A DNA stretch of 64,000 bases from positions 124,001 to 188,000 of the forward strand of contig JAEWGO010000011.1 of assembly GCA_023388255.1 (NCBI GenBank). The letters run 5' to 3'. Positions 29,336 to 38,400 of this stretch are shown one piece after another. The notes below the pieces were generated by a model, which saw only the letters and a program-made list of their open reading frames with translations, had not been told where the DNA came from and made no database searches. The position numbers were made by a program, and so were the translations under genes. Positions within the stretch are counted from its first letter, which is position 1, and each line of letters opens with the position of its first letter. The DNA comes from Pseudomonadota bacterium. GTDB taxonomy: Bacteria > Pseudomonadota > Gammaproteobacteria > Xanthomonadales > Rhodanobacteraceae.

Positions 29336-29545
29336 CGTGGCCACGGATGGCCGCTGTTGGACTCGATGAACCTGATGCTCCGCGCATTGGCAGTGCAGGA
29401 CATCGAACCAGCGCTCGTGGAAGAGCGCAAAGGAATTGTGATAGGCGCGGCTGCGGATGGCTGCTTCCGGACTCGATGACGTCCACGTGCTGCTCACCGG
29501 CAGTGCAGGACATCCAAGTCGCTCTCACGGACGAACGCAAAAGAT
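29336..29545. repeat. tandem duplication of a ~110-bp non-coding unit
   Basis: Two diverged copies with an exact 110-bp period. Identical blocks are GGACTCGATGA at 29359 and 29469, and GGCAGTGCAGGACATC (16 bp) at 29389 and 29499. Further matches are CGGATGGC near each start and GAACGCAAA/GAGCGCAAA near each end. Copy 1 has a short hairpin GCGCTC/GAGCGC near 29411-29428. It lies between the terminator of csp and the RRM gene. No reading frame with a start signal is seen. It could be a pair of small RNA genes or a dispersed repeat; a short relative is at 6549. In 29268-29690 nothing else is recognised. Confidence 0.75.
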
Positions 29546-29690
29546 GGCTCGACCGGAAGGCGGGCAGCCGGACGGAAGCGCGGTCTTCCGGCATGGTGAG
29601 TTGAATTGCGCCGCATTTGCCCCATTTGGGAGGTTTCGCAACAGGTTGCCGGATCATTGTCGGCGGCAACCCAGGTCAAGGAGAAACATC

Positions 29691-29951
29691 ATGCTGACCC
29701 TCAACGTTCGCGGTCTTCCGCGTAGCGCAACGGAAAACTCGGTTACCGAACTTTTCGGAAAGTTCGGCCGCGTGCACAAGCTCAAGCTGGCCACGGACCC
29801 GTTCAAGGACGAGTGCCGCGGCTTTGCGGAACTGGCGATGGAGGGTCACGAAGCGCGTGCCGCGATCGCCAGCCTCGATGGTTCCACGCAGGACGGCGCG
29901 ACCCTGCGCGTCGGCCTCGCCAGCGATCGTCCGCAACGCGGCCGCCGCTGA
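29691..29951 (+). CDS. RRM-domain RNA-binding protein
   Basis: 86 residues, a single RNA recognition motif: RNP2-like LTLNVRGLP, ELFGKFGRVHKLKLATDP, RNP1-like CRGFAELAM, and a short Arg-rich tail. AAGGAG lies 7 bases before the ATG. Such small RRM proteins (Rbp type) occur in cyanobacteria and many Proteobacteria and are thought to bind mRNA, often under cold stress; the link here is the cold-shock gene upstream. RNP1 lacks one of the usual aromatic residues (AELAM rather than FVEF), so the RNA-binding strength is uncertain. Confidence 0.9.
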   Translation: MLTLNVRGLPRSATENSVTELFGKFGRVHKLKLATDPFKDECRGFAELAMEGHEARAAIASLDGSTQDGATLRVGLASDRPQRGRR

Positions 29952-30076
29952 GGCGTCATCGCGACGCGTGCCGGTGAGGTGATCGCCGGCACGTGTACAA
30001 CGCGGGGCTGGCGTCCTGCCGCGCCGCGTACCAGGATGGTTTCGCGCGACGATACGGATCGCGCGGAGGCCCCGAC

Positions 30077-31183
30077 ATGCCAGCCCGCAATCTCGTGCTG
30101 CTGTTCGACGGTACCTGGAGCAAGCCGGAATCGAACACGAACGTGTCACGGCTGCGCCAGTTGCTGGCGCCGCAAGCCGAGGGCGTGCCGCAGCAGGTCG
30201 ACTATATTCCCGGCGTCGGCGTCACGCCCGGCCTTGGCCACTGGCTTGGTGGCGCATTTGGCTGGGGTCTGTCCGGCAACGTCATGGATGGCTACGGCTG
30301 GCTCGCGCGCATGTGGCAGCCGGGCGATGCGTTGTTCCTGTTCGGCTTCAGTCGCGGTGCGTACACCGCACGCAGCCTTGGCGGCATGATTCGCAAATGC
30401 GGCTTGCTGCGGCCTGATGCGAACGGAGCAGTGGCCGATGCGCAGGTCGGCGCAGCCTACGACTTCTATCGCACGCGCGACATCCATCCCGACGATCCGG
30501 CCGCGGTCGAATTTCGTGGCACGCATTCCGTCGAGGTCGGCATCCGCTGCATCGCCGTGTGGGAGACGGTCGGTTCGCTCGGCATTCCCGATGTCGCATC
30601 GTGGTTTCCGTTCGCGCGCTCGCGCTACGAGTTCCATGACACCGAGCTCAGCCGCATCGTCCAGTACGCCTATCAGGCGCTTGCGCTCGACGAGCGCCGC
30701 GCCGACTTCGCGCCGACCTTGTGGACGCGCAATCCTGCCACCTGCGCGCCGGGCGAGAGCGTGAGGTCGCCGAAGGCGGGGCAGATCGAGATGGAACAGC
30801 GCTGGTTCATCGGCTCGCACGGCGACGTCGGCGGCGGCAATGATCATGATGGAGCAGGCCATGTGCCCGATCCCCTGTGCGATCTGCCGCTGGCGTGGCT
30901 GCAACGCAAGGCGATCGGGGCCGGACTTGCTTGCAGCGCGCCGTGCGTGCCATCGCCGACGGCGGAACTCGGCGTGCCGCGCGATTCCTACGACGAATTC
31001 ATGGATGGCGCCTACCACCTGGTCAAGCGGCCGGTTGATCGTGTGCTCGGCGGCGGCGTCAACGAAACCGTAGACGAGTCGGTCTGGCAACGCTGGCGCA
31101 TCGATCCCGGCTATCGGCCGCCATCGCTGGTGACTGCGGTGCGCAATCGTTCGCTGGCGGCGCCGGCAGACATCAGCGTCTGA
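30077..31183 (+). CDS. DUF2235 alpha/beta-hydrolase (Tle1-like)
   Basis: 368 residues. The start NLVLLFDGTWSKPESNTNVSRL and the nucleophile elbow GFSRGAYTARSLGG define DUF2235; HGDVGGGN is the conserved later motif. The family includes the Tle1 phospholipase effectors of type VI secretion, but no VgrG, immunity or other secretion gene is near and there is no signal peptide. A house-keeping or stand-alone lipase/esterase in the cytoplasm is as likely. GGAG precedes the ATG at 30077. Convergent with the next gene (7 bp apart). Confidence 0.85.
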   Translation: MPARNLVLLFDGTWSKPESNTNVSRLRQLLAPQAEGVPQQVDYIPGVGVTPGLGHWLGGAFGWGLSGNVMDGYGWLARMWQPGDALFLFGFSRGAYTARSLGGMIRKCGLLRPDANGAVADAQVGAAYDFYRTRDIHPDDPAAVEFRGTHSVEVGIRCIAVWETVGSLGIPDVASWFPFARSRYEFHDTELSRIVQYAYQALALDERRADFAPTLWTRNPATCAPGESVRSPKAGQIEMEQRWFIGSHGDVGGGNDHDGAGHVPDPLCDLPLAWLQRKAIGAGLACSAPCVPSPTAELGVPRDSYDEFMDGAYHLVKRPVDRVLGGGVNETVDESVWQRWRIDPGYRPPSLVTAVRNRSLAAPADISV

Positions 31184-31190
31184 CGCGCGT

Positions 31191-32147
31191 TCAGCCTTTC
31201 GCACCGCGTTCGAGCCAGGTCAGCATGCCCTTGGCATTGAGCTCGGCATCGATCGCGAGCAGCTCGCGTGAATCCGCTTCGGTCACCGTTGAACCGAGCC
31301 TGCGTACTTCGGCGAAATACAGGCGCAGTAGTTCGTCGGTCAACGCGGCAACCGCGTCGTTGCGCTCGAACGCGGCGCGTGCGAGTCCGACTTGTGCGTC
31401 GAGTAGGCGGACCAACGCCTGCGCGCGTTCGGCCGGTTGTTCGATGCGCGAGTAGTGGGTAAGGAACATTGCGCGAGGCGCACGCTCGAGCATGCGTGCG
31501 ATCGTCGCCTTCATCGCGTCTGGCTCGAACTGGATCGGGCTCGTCGTTGGAAAGATGAAGGGCGCGTCGCCACCATCAAAGTCGCGATAGCTGATGCCGA
31601 AGCAATCGCCGGTGAACCAGCTCGCGCTGGCCTTGTCGTACATCGTCACGTGATGGCGTGCGTGGCCGGGGCTGTCCATGAAATGCAGTGCGCGGCCATT
31701 GAGATCGATCACCTCGCCATCGGCCAGTGCGCGGATGCGTGTCGGGGGCACCGGCACCAATTCGCCGTAGGTGCAGGCGACCACATCGACGCCGTAGACG
31801 CCCTCGGCGCTGGCCTGCAGCGCGGATGGGTCGAGCAGGTGGCGCACGCCGCGTGGATGCGCGAGCACGTCGGCGTTCGGCAGTTCGCGCAGCAAGGCGC
31901 CGGTGCCGCCGGCATGATCGAGGTGCACGTGGCTGGGAATGACGTGGCGCACGTCCGTCGGTTTTAGCCCGCGCGCCGCGATCGCGTCGAGCACGCGTGG
32001 CACGCTATGGTTGGTGCCGGCATCGAAGATCACGGCTGCGCCGTTCGATTCGATCAGGTAGCACGCCGCGAAATGCGGACGCTCGAGGCCGATGTCGATC
32101 AGCGAAATGCCGTCGCCGAGATGTTCGTGGTGAATGCTGGTGTGCAT
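31191..32147 (-). CDS. MBL-fold metallo-hydrolase
   Basis: 318 residues. The metallo-beta-lactamase motif HVHLDHAGG is followed by SPGHARHH, TGDCFG and FLTHY, giving a complete dinuclear metal site. The C-terminal 100 residues are an all-helical extension. Family members include glyoxalase-II-like thioesterases and related hydrolases; the substrate is not evident. No signal peptide, so cytoplasmic. It faces pirin divergently across 68 bp. Confidence 0.88.
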   Translation of the reverse strand: MHTSIHHEHLGDGISLIDIGLERPHFAACYLIESNGAAVIFDAGTNHSVPRVLDAIAARGLKPTDVRHVIPSHVHLDHAGGTGALLRELPNADVLAHPRGVRHLLDPSALQASAEGVYGVDVVACTYGELVPVPPTRIRALADGEVIDLNGRALHFMDSPGHARHHVTMYDKASASWFTGDCFGISYRDFDGGDAPFIFPTTSPIQFEPDAMKATIARMLERAPRAMFLTHYSRIEQPAERAQALVRLLDAQVGLARAAFERNDAVAALTDELLRLYFAEVRRLGSTVTEADSRELLAIDAELNAKGMLTWLERGAKG

Positions 32148-32215
32148 GGTCGTGCCGCTCTCGCTGGATTGCCGATAGTGGCATCATGGCGCATCCCGTT
32201 TGCGATGACCGTGCC

Positions 32216-33091
32216 ATGTCGAGTGACTCATCTCTGCTGATCGAACCGCGCCTGCACGATCTCGGCGACGGCTTCACGGTGCGCCGTCTGTTGCCGTTCC
32301 GATTGCGCCGGCATGTCGGGCCATTCGTGTTCTTCGATCACATAGGTCCGGCCGAACTGCCGCCCGGGCGCGGGCTGGACGTGCGCCCGCATCCGCACAT
32401 CGGCCTCGCGACGGTCACCTATTTGTACGAAGGCGCGCTTGGACATCACGACAGTCTCGGCTTCGAACAGGTCATTCGCCCGGGCGACGTGAACTGGATG
32501 ACTGCCGGCCGCGGTATCGCGCATTCCGAGCGTACGCCGGCGCCGGAACGCGCGGCCGGCCATCGCATGCACGGTATCCAGACCTGGGTCGCGCTGCCGC
32601 GGGCGCACGAGGAAGCCGAGCCGGAGTTCCGTCATTACGAAGCCGACAGCCTGCCCGAAACCGTCCGCGATGGCGTGCGTCTGCGCGTGATTGCGGGAAC
32701 GGCATTCGGACTGGAATCGCCGGTACGCGTGTATGCGCCAACCTTGTACGTCGATGTGGAATTCCCTGCGGCGGGGACGCTGGTCCTGCCGCCGGAGCAC
32801 GAGGAACGTGCGGTGCATGTCGTCTCCGGCGACGTGCGTGTCGACGATGTCGCGGTGCCGGTCGGCCACATGCTCGTGCTGGCGTCCGGCGGCGATGCAC
32901 GCATCGAGGCAACGGGCGCGGCACGCGTGCTGCTCTGCGGCGGTGCGCCGCTCGATGGCGAGCGTTTCCTGTGGTGGAACTTCGTCGCATCGAGCCAGGA
33001 GCGCATCGAGCAGGCGAAGGCGGACTGGCTCGCGCAGCGCTTCGGCCAAGTGCCCGGCGAAACCGAGTCCATCCCTTTGCCCGAGCATTGA
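32216..33091 (+). CDS. pirin family protein
   Basis: 291 residues, two cupin domains. The N-terminal cupin holds the metal site RPHPHIGLATVTYLYEG with the later HSE (GIAHSERTP), all typical of pirin. Members act as quercetin dioxygenases or redox-sensing partners; which applies here is unknown. ATG at 32216 chosen because the pirin fold begins right after it; 32186 is possible. Followed by the Mpo1-like gene after 17 bp and the acyltransferase 12 bp later, probably one operon. Confidence 0.93.
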   Translation: MSSDSSLLIEPRLHDLGDGFTVRRLLPFRLRRHVGPFVFFDHIGPAELPPGRGLDVRPHPHIGLATVTYLYEGALGHHDSLGFEQVIRPGDVNWMTAGRGIAHSERTPAPERAAGHRMHGIQTWVALPRAHEEAEPEFRHYEADSLPETVRDGVRLRVIAGTAFGLESPVRVYAPTLYVDVEFPAAGTLVLPPEHEERAVHVVSGDVRVDDVAVPVGHMLVLASGGDARIEATGAARVLLCGGAPLDGERFLWWNFVASSQERIEQAKADWLAQRFGQVPGETESIPLPEH

Positions 33092-33108
33092 GGCTCGCGA
33101 GGTCGCCG

Positions 33109-33411
33109 ATGTCCCACTACGCAAATTTTCGCGAGTTCTATCCGTTCTATCTGTCCGAACATTCCAATCGGACCTGCCGCCGCCTGCATTTCGCCGGCAG
33201 CACGCTGGTGCTGGCCACGGTTGCAGCGGTGCTGGCAGGCGCCGGCGCGCGCTGGCTCTGGCTGGCGCCGCTGTTCGGCTACGGCTTCGCGTGGATCGGC
33301 CACTTCGCGTTCGAGAAGAACCGGCCGGCGACATTCAAGCATCCGCTGTACAGCCTCGCCGGCGACTGGGTCATGTACTGGGACATCCTGCGCGGTCGCG
33401 TTCGGATCTGA
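33109..33411 (+). CDS. DUF962/Mpo1-like membrane protein
   Basis: 100 residues. FREFYPFYLSEHSNRTCRRLHF, WIGHFAFEKNRPATFKHPLYSL and the closing DWVMYWDIL are diagnostic of DUF962, with two helical hydrophobic stretches between. In yeast the relative Mpo1 is a dioxygenase for 2-hydroxy fatty acids, with the conserved His residues at the metal site; those His are present here. The same role in bacteria is inference. Confidence 0.9.
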   Translation: MSHYANFREFYPFYLSEHSNRTCRRLHFAGSTLVLATVAAVLAGAGARWLWLAPLFGYGFAWIGHFAFEKNRPATFKHPLYSLAGDWVMYWDILRGRVRI

Positions 33412-33423
33412 ATCGGTGAGCGG

Positions 33424-34581
33424 ATGAACAGTGCCGTAGCCGGCCAAGACCGGCGCCTTCGCCATATCGATGCCCTGCGTGCGATCGCAGCGCTGCTCGT
33501 GCTATGGCGCCACGTCGGCGACGTCTTCATCCACGCCGATCCGACCGGAATGAGCGGAGGCCATGGGTTGCAGACGCTGGCGGAGTCGATCGACGTCGGA
33601 CGCATCGGCGTGATCCTGTTCTTCCTGATCAGCGGATTCGTGATCCCTTTCAGCATCCATCCCGAACGGCCTGACGCGCTCGGCGGTTTCCTGATCAAGC
33701 GATTCTTTCGCATCTTTCCCGCGTACTGGTTGTCGATCCCGCTCGGCGCGTTGACCGGCTACTGGATCTGGGGTGCCACGTTCACCGCGCGCGATTTCGC
33801 GATCAACCTGACCTTGCTGCAGGATCTTGTCGGCGCGCGCGCGGCGGAAGGGCTGTATTGGACGCTGCTCGTGGAATGGACGTTCTATGTCCTGTGCGCG
33901 GTGCTGTTGCTGACCCGCAGCCTCGGCAACATGCGCCGTGTCTGTGCGCTCACGATCGGGCTCGCTGCGATCTACGTGCTGTCGTCGCTGTTGCGATGGA
34001 TGGACATGCCATTGATCAACCTGAAGGTATCGCTCGCCTGCTGGTACCTGTCGCTGATGCTGTGCGGAACCTTGTACCGCACCTGCATCGTCGAGCACGG
34101 CACACGGGATGCGAAATGGCTGCGTGCTGGCGTGCTTGGTTTGTTTGCCGGCTATCTCGTCATCCTTCCGGCAGCCGGCTGGTGGGCCATCGGCTTTGCC
34201 AACAACGCCTGGATTTCCTGCGCGATCGGCATGTTGCTGTTCATTCTCGGTACGAGCTTCGTCCGCGTGTCGACGCGGTTGACCGACTGGCTGGGTCGCA
34301 TCAGCTACTCGATCTACCTGTTCCACCCGGTCGTGTTCATGACGATGTGGTGGTGGCTGTTGCGCCAGCCCCTCGATTCGGCGTGGCGCACGCAACATCT
34401 TGGCGTATACCTAGTCGCAAACGCACTGCTGACGATCGGCATGGCTGCCATCGTTTATCGATTCGTGGAGGAGCCCGGCATCCGGCTTGGTCGCCAGGTT
34501 GCCGAGCGCTGGTCGCGCCGACGTCAGCCGGAGCGACTGCCGGGCATGCCGGCCCACGCGGAAGTCGGCTCGGCAGAGTGA
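33424..34581 (+). CDS. acyltransferase 3 family membrane protein (OafA-like)
   Basis: 385 residues, about ten membrane helices. The opening RHIDALRAIAALLVLWRHVGD with its conserved His, the FFLISGFVIPFS segment with RFFRIFPAYW, and the YSIYLFHPVVF motif mark acyltransferase family 3. Such proteins O-acylate surface sugars (O-antigen, exopolysaccharide) or peptidoglycan. Nearby genes include no polysaccharide cluster, so the acceptor is unknown. It ends the pirin operon, 12 bp after the Mpo1-like gene. Confidence 0.9.
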   Translation: MNSAVAGQDRRLRHIDALRAIAALLVLWRHVGDVFIHADPTGMSGGHGLQTLAESIDVGRIGVILFFLISGFVIPFSIHPERPDALGGFLIKRFFRIFPAYWLSIPLGALTGYWIWGATFTARDFAINLTLLQDLVGARAAEGLYWTLLVEWTFYVLCAVLLLTRSLGNMRRVCALTIGLAAIYVLSSLLRWMDMPLINLKVSLACWYLSLMLCGTLYRTCIVEHGTRDAKWLRAGVLGLFAGYLVILPAAGWWAIGFANNAWISCAIGMLLFILGTSFVRVSTRLTDWLGRISYSIYLFHPVVFMTMWWWLLRQPLDSAWRTQHLGVYLVANALLTIGMAAIVYRFVEEPGIRLGRQVAERWSRRRQPERLPGMPAHAEVGSAE

Positions 34582-34715
34582 GTTTTATCCGTCCAAAGCA
34601 TGACTTCCTTCCCATCGCTAGGTGGATTCGCATTCGCTAGTCTGCATACTCCACGTCCGACCGTCGCCGCGTAGCGAACGGCATGCCGGGACCGGACCCA
34701 AGCCGGGAGAATTGC

Positions 34716-35462
34716 ATGTCGATTCGATGGAAGTGCGGCTTCGCTGCGCTCGCGCTGTTTGCCGTGGGCGCGCAGGCGATGACAGCCGACGAGCTGGTCG
34801 CGAAGAACCTCGAAGCGCGCGGTGGTGCCGCGAAGATCGAGGCCATCAAGACGCTGAAGTCCGAGGGCAAGCTGCTGATCGGCGGCCAGTTCGAATTGCA
34901 TTTCGTGCAATACCAGAAGGCGCCCGAATCGCTGCGCAACGAGGCCAGCCTGCAGGGCTTGACCATGGTGCAGGCCTGGGATGGCAAGGAGGCTTGGCAG
35001 ATCTCGCCATTCCAGGGGCGCAAGGACCCGGAGAAGATGAGCGCCGACGACGCCAAGGGACTCGCCGACGATGCGCCGATCGGCGGCCCGCTGGTCGACT
35101 GGAAGGCGCGCGGCAGCGCGCTCGACTACCTCGGCACCGAGGATGTAGACGGCACCGAGGCCTACAAGCTCAAGGTCACGCGCAAGAACGGCGACATCGA
35201 CTACGTATACATCGATCCCGACCACTTCCTCGAAATCCGCACGGTGAGTCAGCGCATCGTGCGCGGCACGCAGGTGGAGACGACCGCCGACTTCGGCGAC
35301 TACGAACAGGTTTCCGGCGTGTACTTCCCGCTCTCGATCGCGAGCGAGACCAAGGCCGACGGCAACCGCTCGCAGGTCACGATCGAGCATGCGCAAGCCA
35401 ACGTAGCAATCGATGACAGCCGGTTCGCGTTCCCGGCCGCGCACGCCGGCGGTGGAAAATAG
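34716..35462 (+). CDS. exported LolA-like outer-membrane lipoprotein-sorting protein
   Basis: 248 residues with a signal peptide (WKCGFAALALFAVGAQA, cut before MTADEL). The mature part is a half-barrel of beta-strands with the MTADELVAKNLEARGGAAKI opening found in bacterial LolA/LolB-like lipid-binding proteins. No lipidation Cys. It probably handles lipid or a hydrophobic ligand in the periplasm. GGGAGA precedes the ATG at 34716. The next gene starts within its stop region, and the two are likely one transcript. Confidence 0.8.
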   Translation: MSIRWKCGFAALALFAVGAQAMTADELVAKNLEARGGAAKIEAIKTLKSEGKLLIGGQFELHFVQYQKAPESLRNEASLQGLTMVQAWDGKEAWQISPFQGRKDPEKMSADDAKGLADDAPIGGPLVDWKARGSALDYLGTEDVDGTEAYKLKVTRKNGDIDYVYIDPDHFLEIRTVSQRIVRGTQVETTADFGDYEQVSGVYFPLSIASETKADGNRSQVTIEHAQANVAIDDSRFAFPAAHAGGGK

Positions 35463-35466
35463 GAGG
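35461..35466 (+). promoter_or_regulatory. ribosome binding site deciding the next start
   Basis: AGGAGG overlaps the stop of the LolA-like gene. It is only 2 bp from the ATG at 35469 but 8 bp from the ATG at 35475, so the latter should be the used start. Confidence 0.75.
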
Positions 35467-35474
35467 CCATGACC

Positions 35475-38400
35475 ATGACATCACTGATCGGAAAGGCCTC
35501 ATTGTCGACCCTCGTGGCCGTTTTGCTCGGCGGCATCGCGACGACGCAGGCGGCGGACACACCGGCGCCGCGCTTCGATGCCGGCGTCGTCTCTGGACTC
35601 GGCGCGCGCAACATCGGCTCGGCCACGATGAGCGGGCGCATCGCCGCGCTCGATGCGGTGCCGGGCAAGGACGGCAAGACCACGCTGTTCGTCGGCGCAG
35701 CATCCGGCGGCGTGTGGAAATCGACCGACGGCGGCACGACCTTCAAATCGGTCTTCGACAAGCAGCCGGTGCAGTCGATCGGCGCGATCGCGATCGATCC
35801 GTCGCACCACGACACCATCTGGGTCGGCAGCGGCGAGTCGTGGACGCGCAACTCGGTTTCCGTCGGCAACGGCGTCTACAAGTCGACCGATGGCGGCGAA
35901 ACCTGGACCAGCATGGGCCTGCCGAATTCCGAGCGGATCGCGAAGATCCTCGTCGACCCGCGTGACGGCGACACGGTCTACGCCTGCGTGCCGGGCAAGC
36001 TGTGGAGCGATTCGGCCGAGCGCGGCCTGTACAAGACCCGCGATGGCGGCAAGAGCTGGAACCTGATCCTGAAAGGTAAGAATCTCTCGACCGGCTGCGC
36101 TTCGATCAGCCTCGATCCGAAGGATTCGAACGTGCTGTTCGCAGGCCTGTGGGATTTCCGCCGCAAGGGCTGGACGTTCCGTTCGGGTGGCGAGGGGCCG
36201 GAGCAGCCATCCGGCAGCGGCCTGTTCCGATCGGCCGACGGTGGGGGTTCGTGGAATGAAGTTACCGACGCAGCGAACAAGGGCTTCCCGAAGAAGCCGT
36301 ACGGCCGTATCGCAGTTACTGTCGCGCCGTCCGCAGCGAACATCGTCTACGCGTTCGTCGAATCGACCGATTCCGCGCTGTACCGCTCCGACGACGGCGG
36401 GAAGACCTGGGACAAGCGCGACAAGAGCCAGTCGATGGTCTGGCGTCCGTTCTACTTCGCCAACCTGATTGTCGATCCGAAGAATCCGGACCGCGTGTTC
36501 AAGCCGAACCTGTCGCTGATCCAGAGTCTCGACGGCGGCAAGAGCTTCGCCAACGTCGGTGGCGGCACGCACGGCGACCATCACGTGATCTGGATCGACC
36601 CGACCGACACGCAACACGTCATCACCGGCGACGATGGCGGCCTGTGGCAGTCGTTCGATGGCGGCAACAAGTGGTGGAAACAGAACAACCTGCCGGTATC
36701 GCAGTTCTATCATGTCAGCGTCGACGACTCCGACCCGTTCCACGTCTACGGCGGCTTGCAGGACAACAGTTCCTGGGTCGGCGACAGCGCGTATCCGGGC
36801 GGCATCACGAACTCGCGCTGGGAAAACATGTACGGCGGCGACGGCTTCTGGATGTTCGAAGACCCTGCCGATGCGGACTATCTCTACGCCGAATACCAAG
36901 GCGGCACGATCGGCCGCGTCAACCGCCACACGCACGAGATCCGCAGCATTCAGCCGATGCCGGACTACAACGAGAAGCTGCGCTGGAACTGGAACACGCC
37001 GATCGCGTTGAGCCCGAACGAGAAGGGCACGATCTACATCGGCGCTCAGTTCCTGTTCCGCTCGCGCGACCACGGCCAGAGCTGGGATCGCATTTCGCCG
37101 GATCTGAGCACGAACGATCCGAACAAGCAGAAGCAGGAGGAGTCGGGTGGCATCACGGTCGACAATTCGGCGGCCGAGATGCACACGACGATCTACTCGA
37201 TCAGCGAATCGCCGAAAGCGGCCGGCACGATCTGGGTCGGCACCGACGATGGCAACGTGCAAATCACGCGCGATGGCGGGAAGTCGTGGAGCAATGTCGT
37301 CAAGAACATCAAGGGCGTGCCCGAGCACGCCTGGGTGTCGTGGGTGCAGGCTGGCAACTTCGACGCGGGCAGCGCGTTCGTCGCGTTCGATCGCCACACG
37401 TTTGGAGACATGGCGCCATACATCTACGCCACGCACGACTACGGCAAAAGCTGGACCGCGCTGGTCGCGCCGAAGGACGACAAGGGCCTGCGTGGCTACG
37501 TGCATGTGATCCGGCAGGATCCGCTGAAACCCGACGTGCTCTACGCCGGCACCGAATTCGGCCTGTGGATGTCGATCGACGGCGGCAGGCAATGGGCGCA
37601 GTTCAAGGGCAGCGATTTCCCGGCGGTCGCAGTGCGCGATCTCGCATTCCAGAACCGCGATGCCTCGCTGGCGCTGGCCACGCACGGCCGCGGCATCTGG
37701 ATCATCGACGACCTGACGCCGCTGCGCGCGCTCGACGCGAAGACGCTCGACAGCGAAGCGGCCTTCGTCGCGACGCGTCCGGTGCAGCAGCGCATCAACG
37801 CCTTTGGTGGCTGGTCCGAGGGCGATGCCGCGTTCACCGGTCCGAACCCGCCGAATGGCGCCGAGATCACCTACTACCAGAAGAGCCGCCACCTGTTCGG
37901 CAAGTTGAAGATCGAGGTGCTCGACGACAAGGGGGCGTTGATCGACACGATCCCTGCCAGCGTGCGCCGCGGCCTCAATCGCGTGACCTGGTCGATGCGC
38001 GTGAAGCCACCGCAGGTGCCGCCGGCGGCGCAGGTCGCGTTCAACGCCACGCAAGGTCCGCGCGTTCCGCCCGGCACCTATACGGTGCGCATGACCAAGG
38101 GCAAGGACATCTACGAAACGAAGATCGACGTTGGCCTCGACCGTCGCGCGACATACTCGGTCGCGGACCGCCGCGCGCAGTACGATGCGGCGATGCGCGT
38201 GCGCGGTTTGTTCGGCGAGATGAGCGATCTCGTGTTCAAGATCAACGCAGTGCGCGCACAGGCCGAGGCGACTGCGTCGAAGCTGCCGGAATCGGACCCG
38301 ACGCGGAAGCAGCTGGCCGCGTTGTCGGCCAAGGCCGACGATATCCGCAAGAAGATCGTCGCGACGAAGGAGGGAGGTGCGATCACCGGTGAAGAGCGTT

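Noticed and set aside
29336..29545. CRISPR array
   Set aside because: Only two units with a 110-bp period, diverged between blocks; no short identical repeats with unique spacers and no cas genes.
30077..31183. Type VI secretion effector module
   Set aside because: Family resemblance only; no secretion, adaptor or immunity gene nearby.
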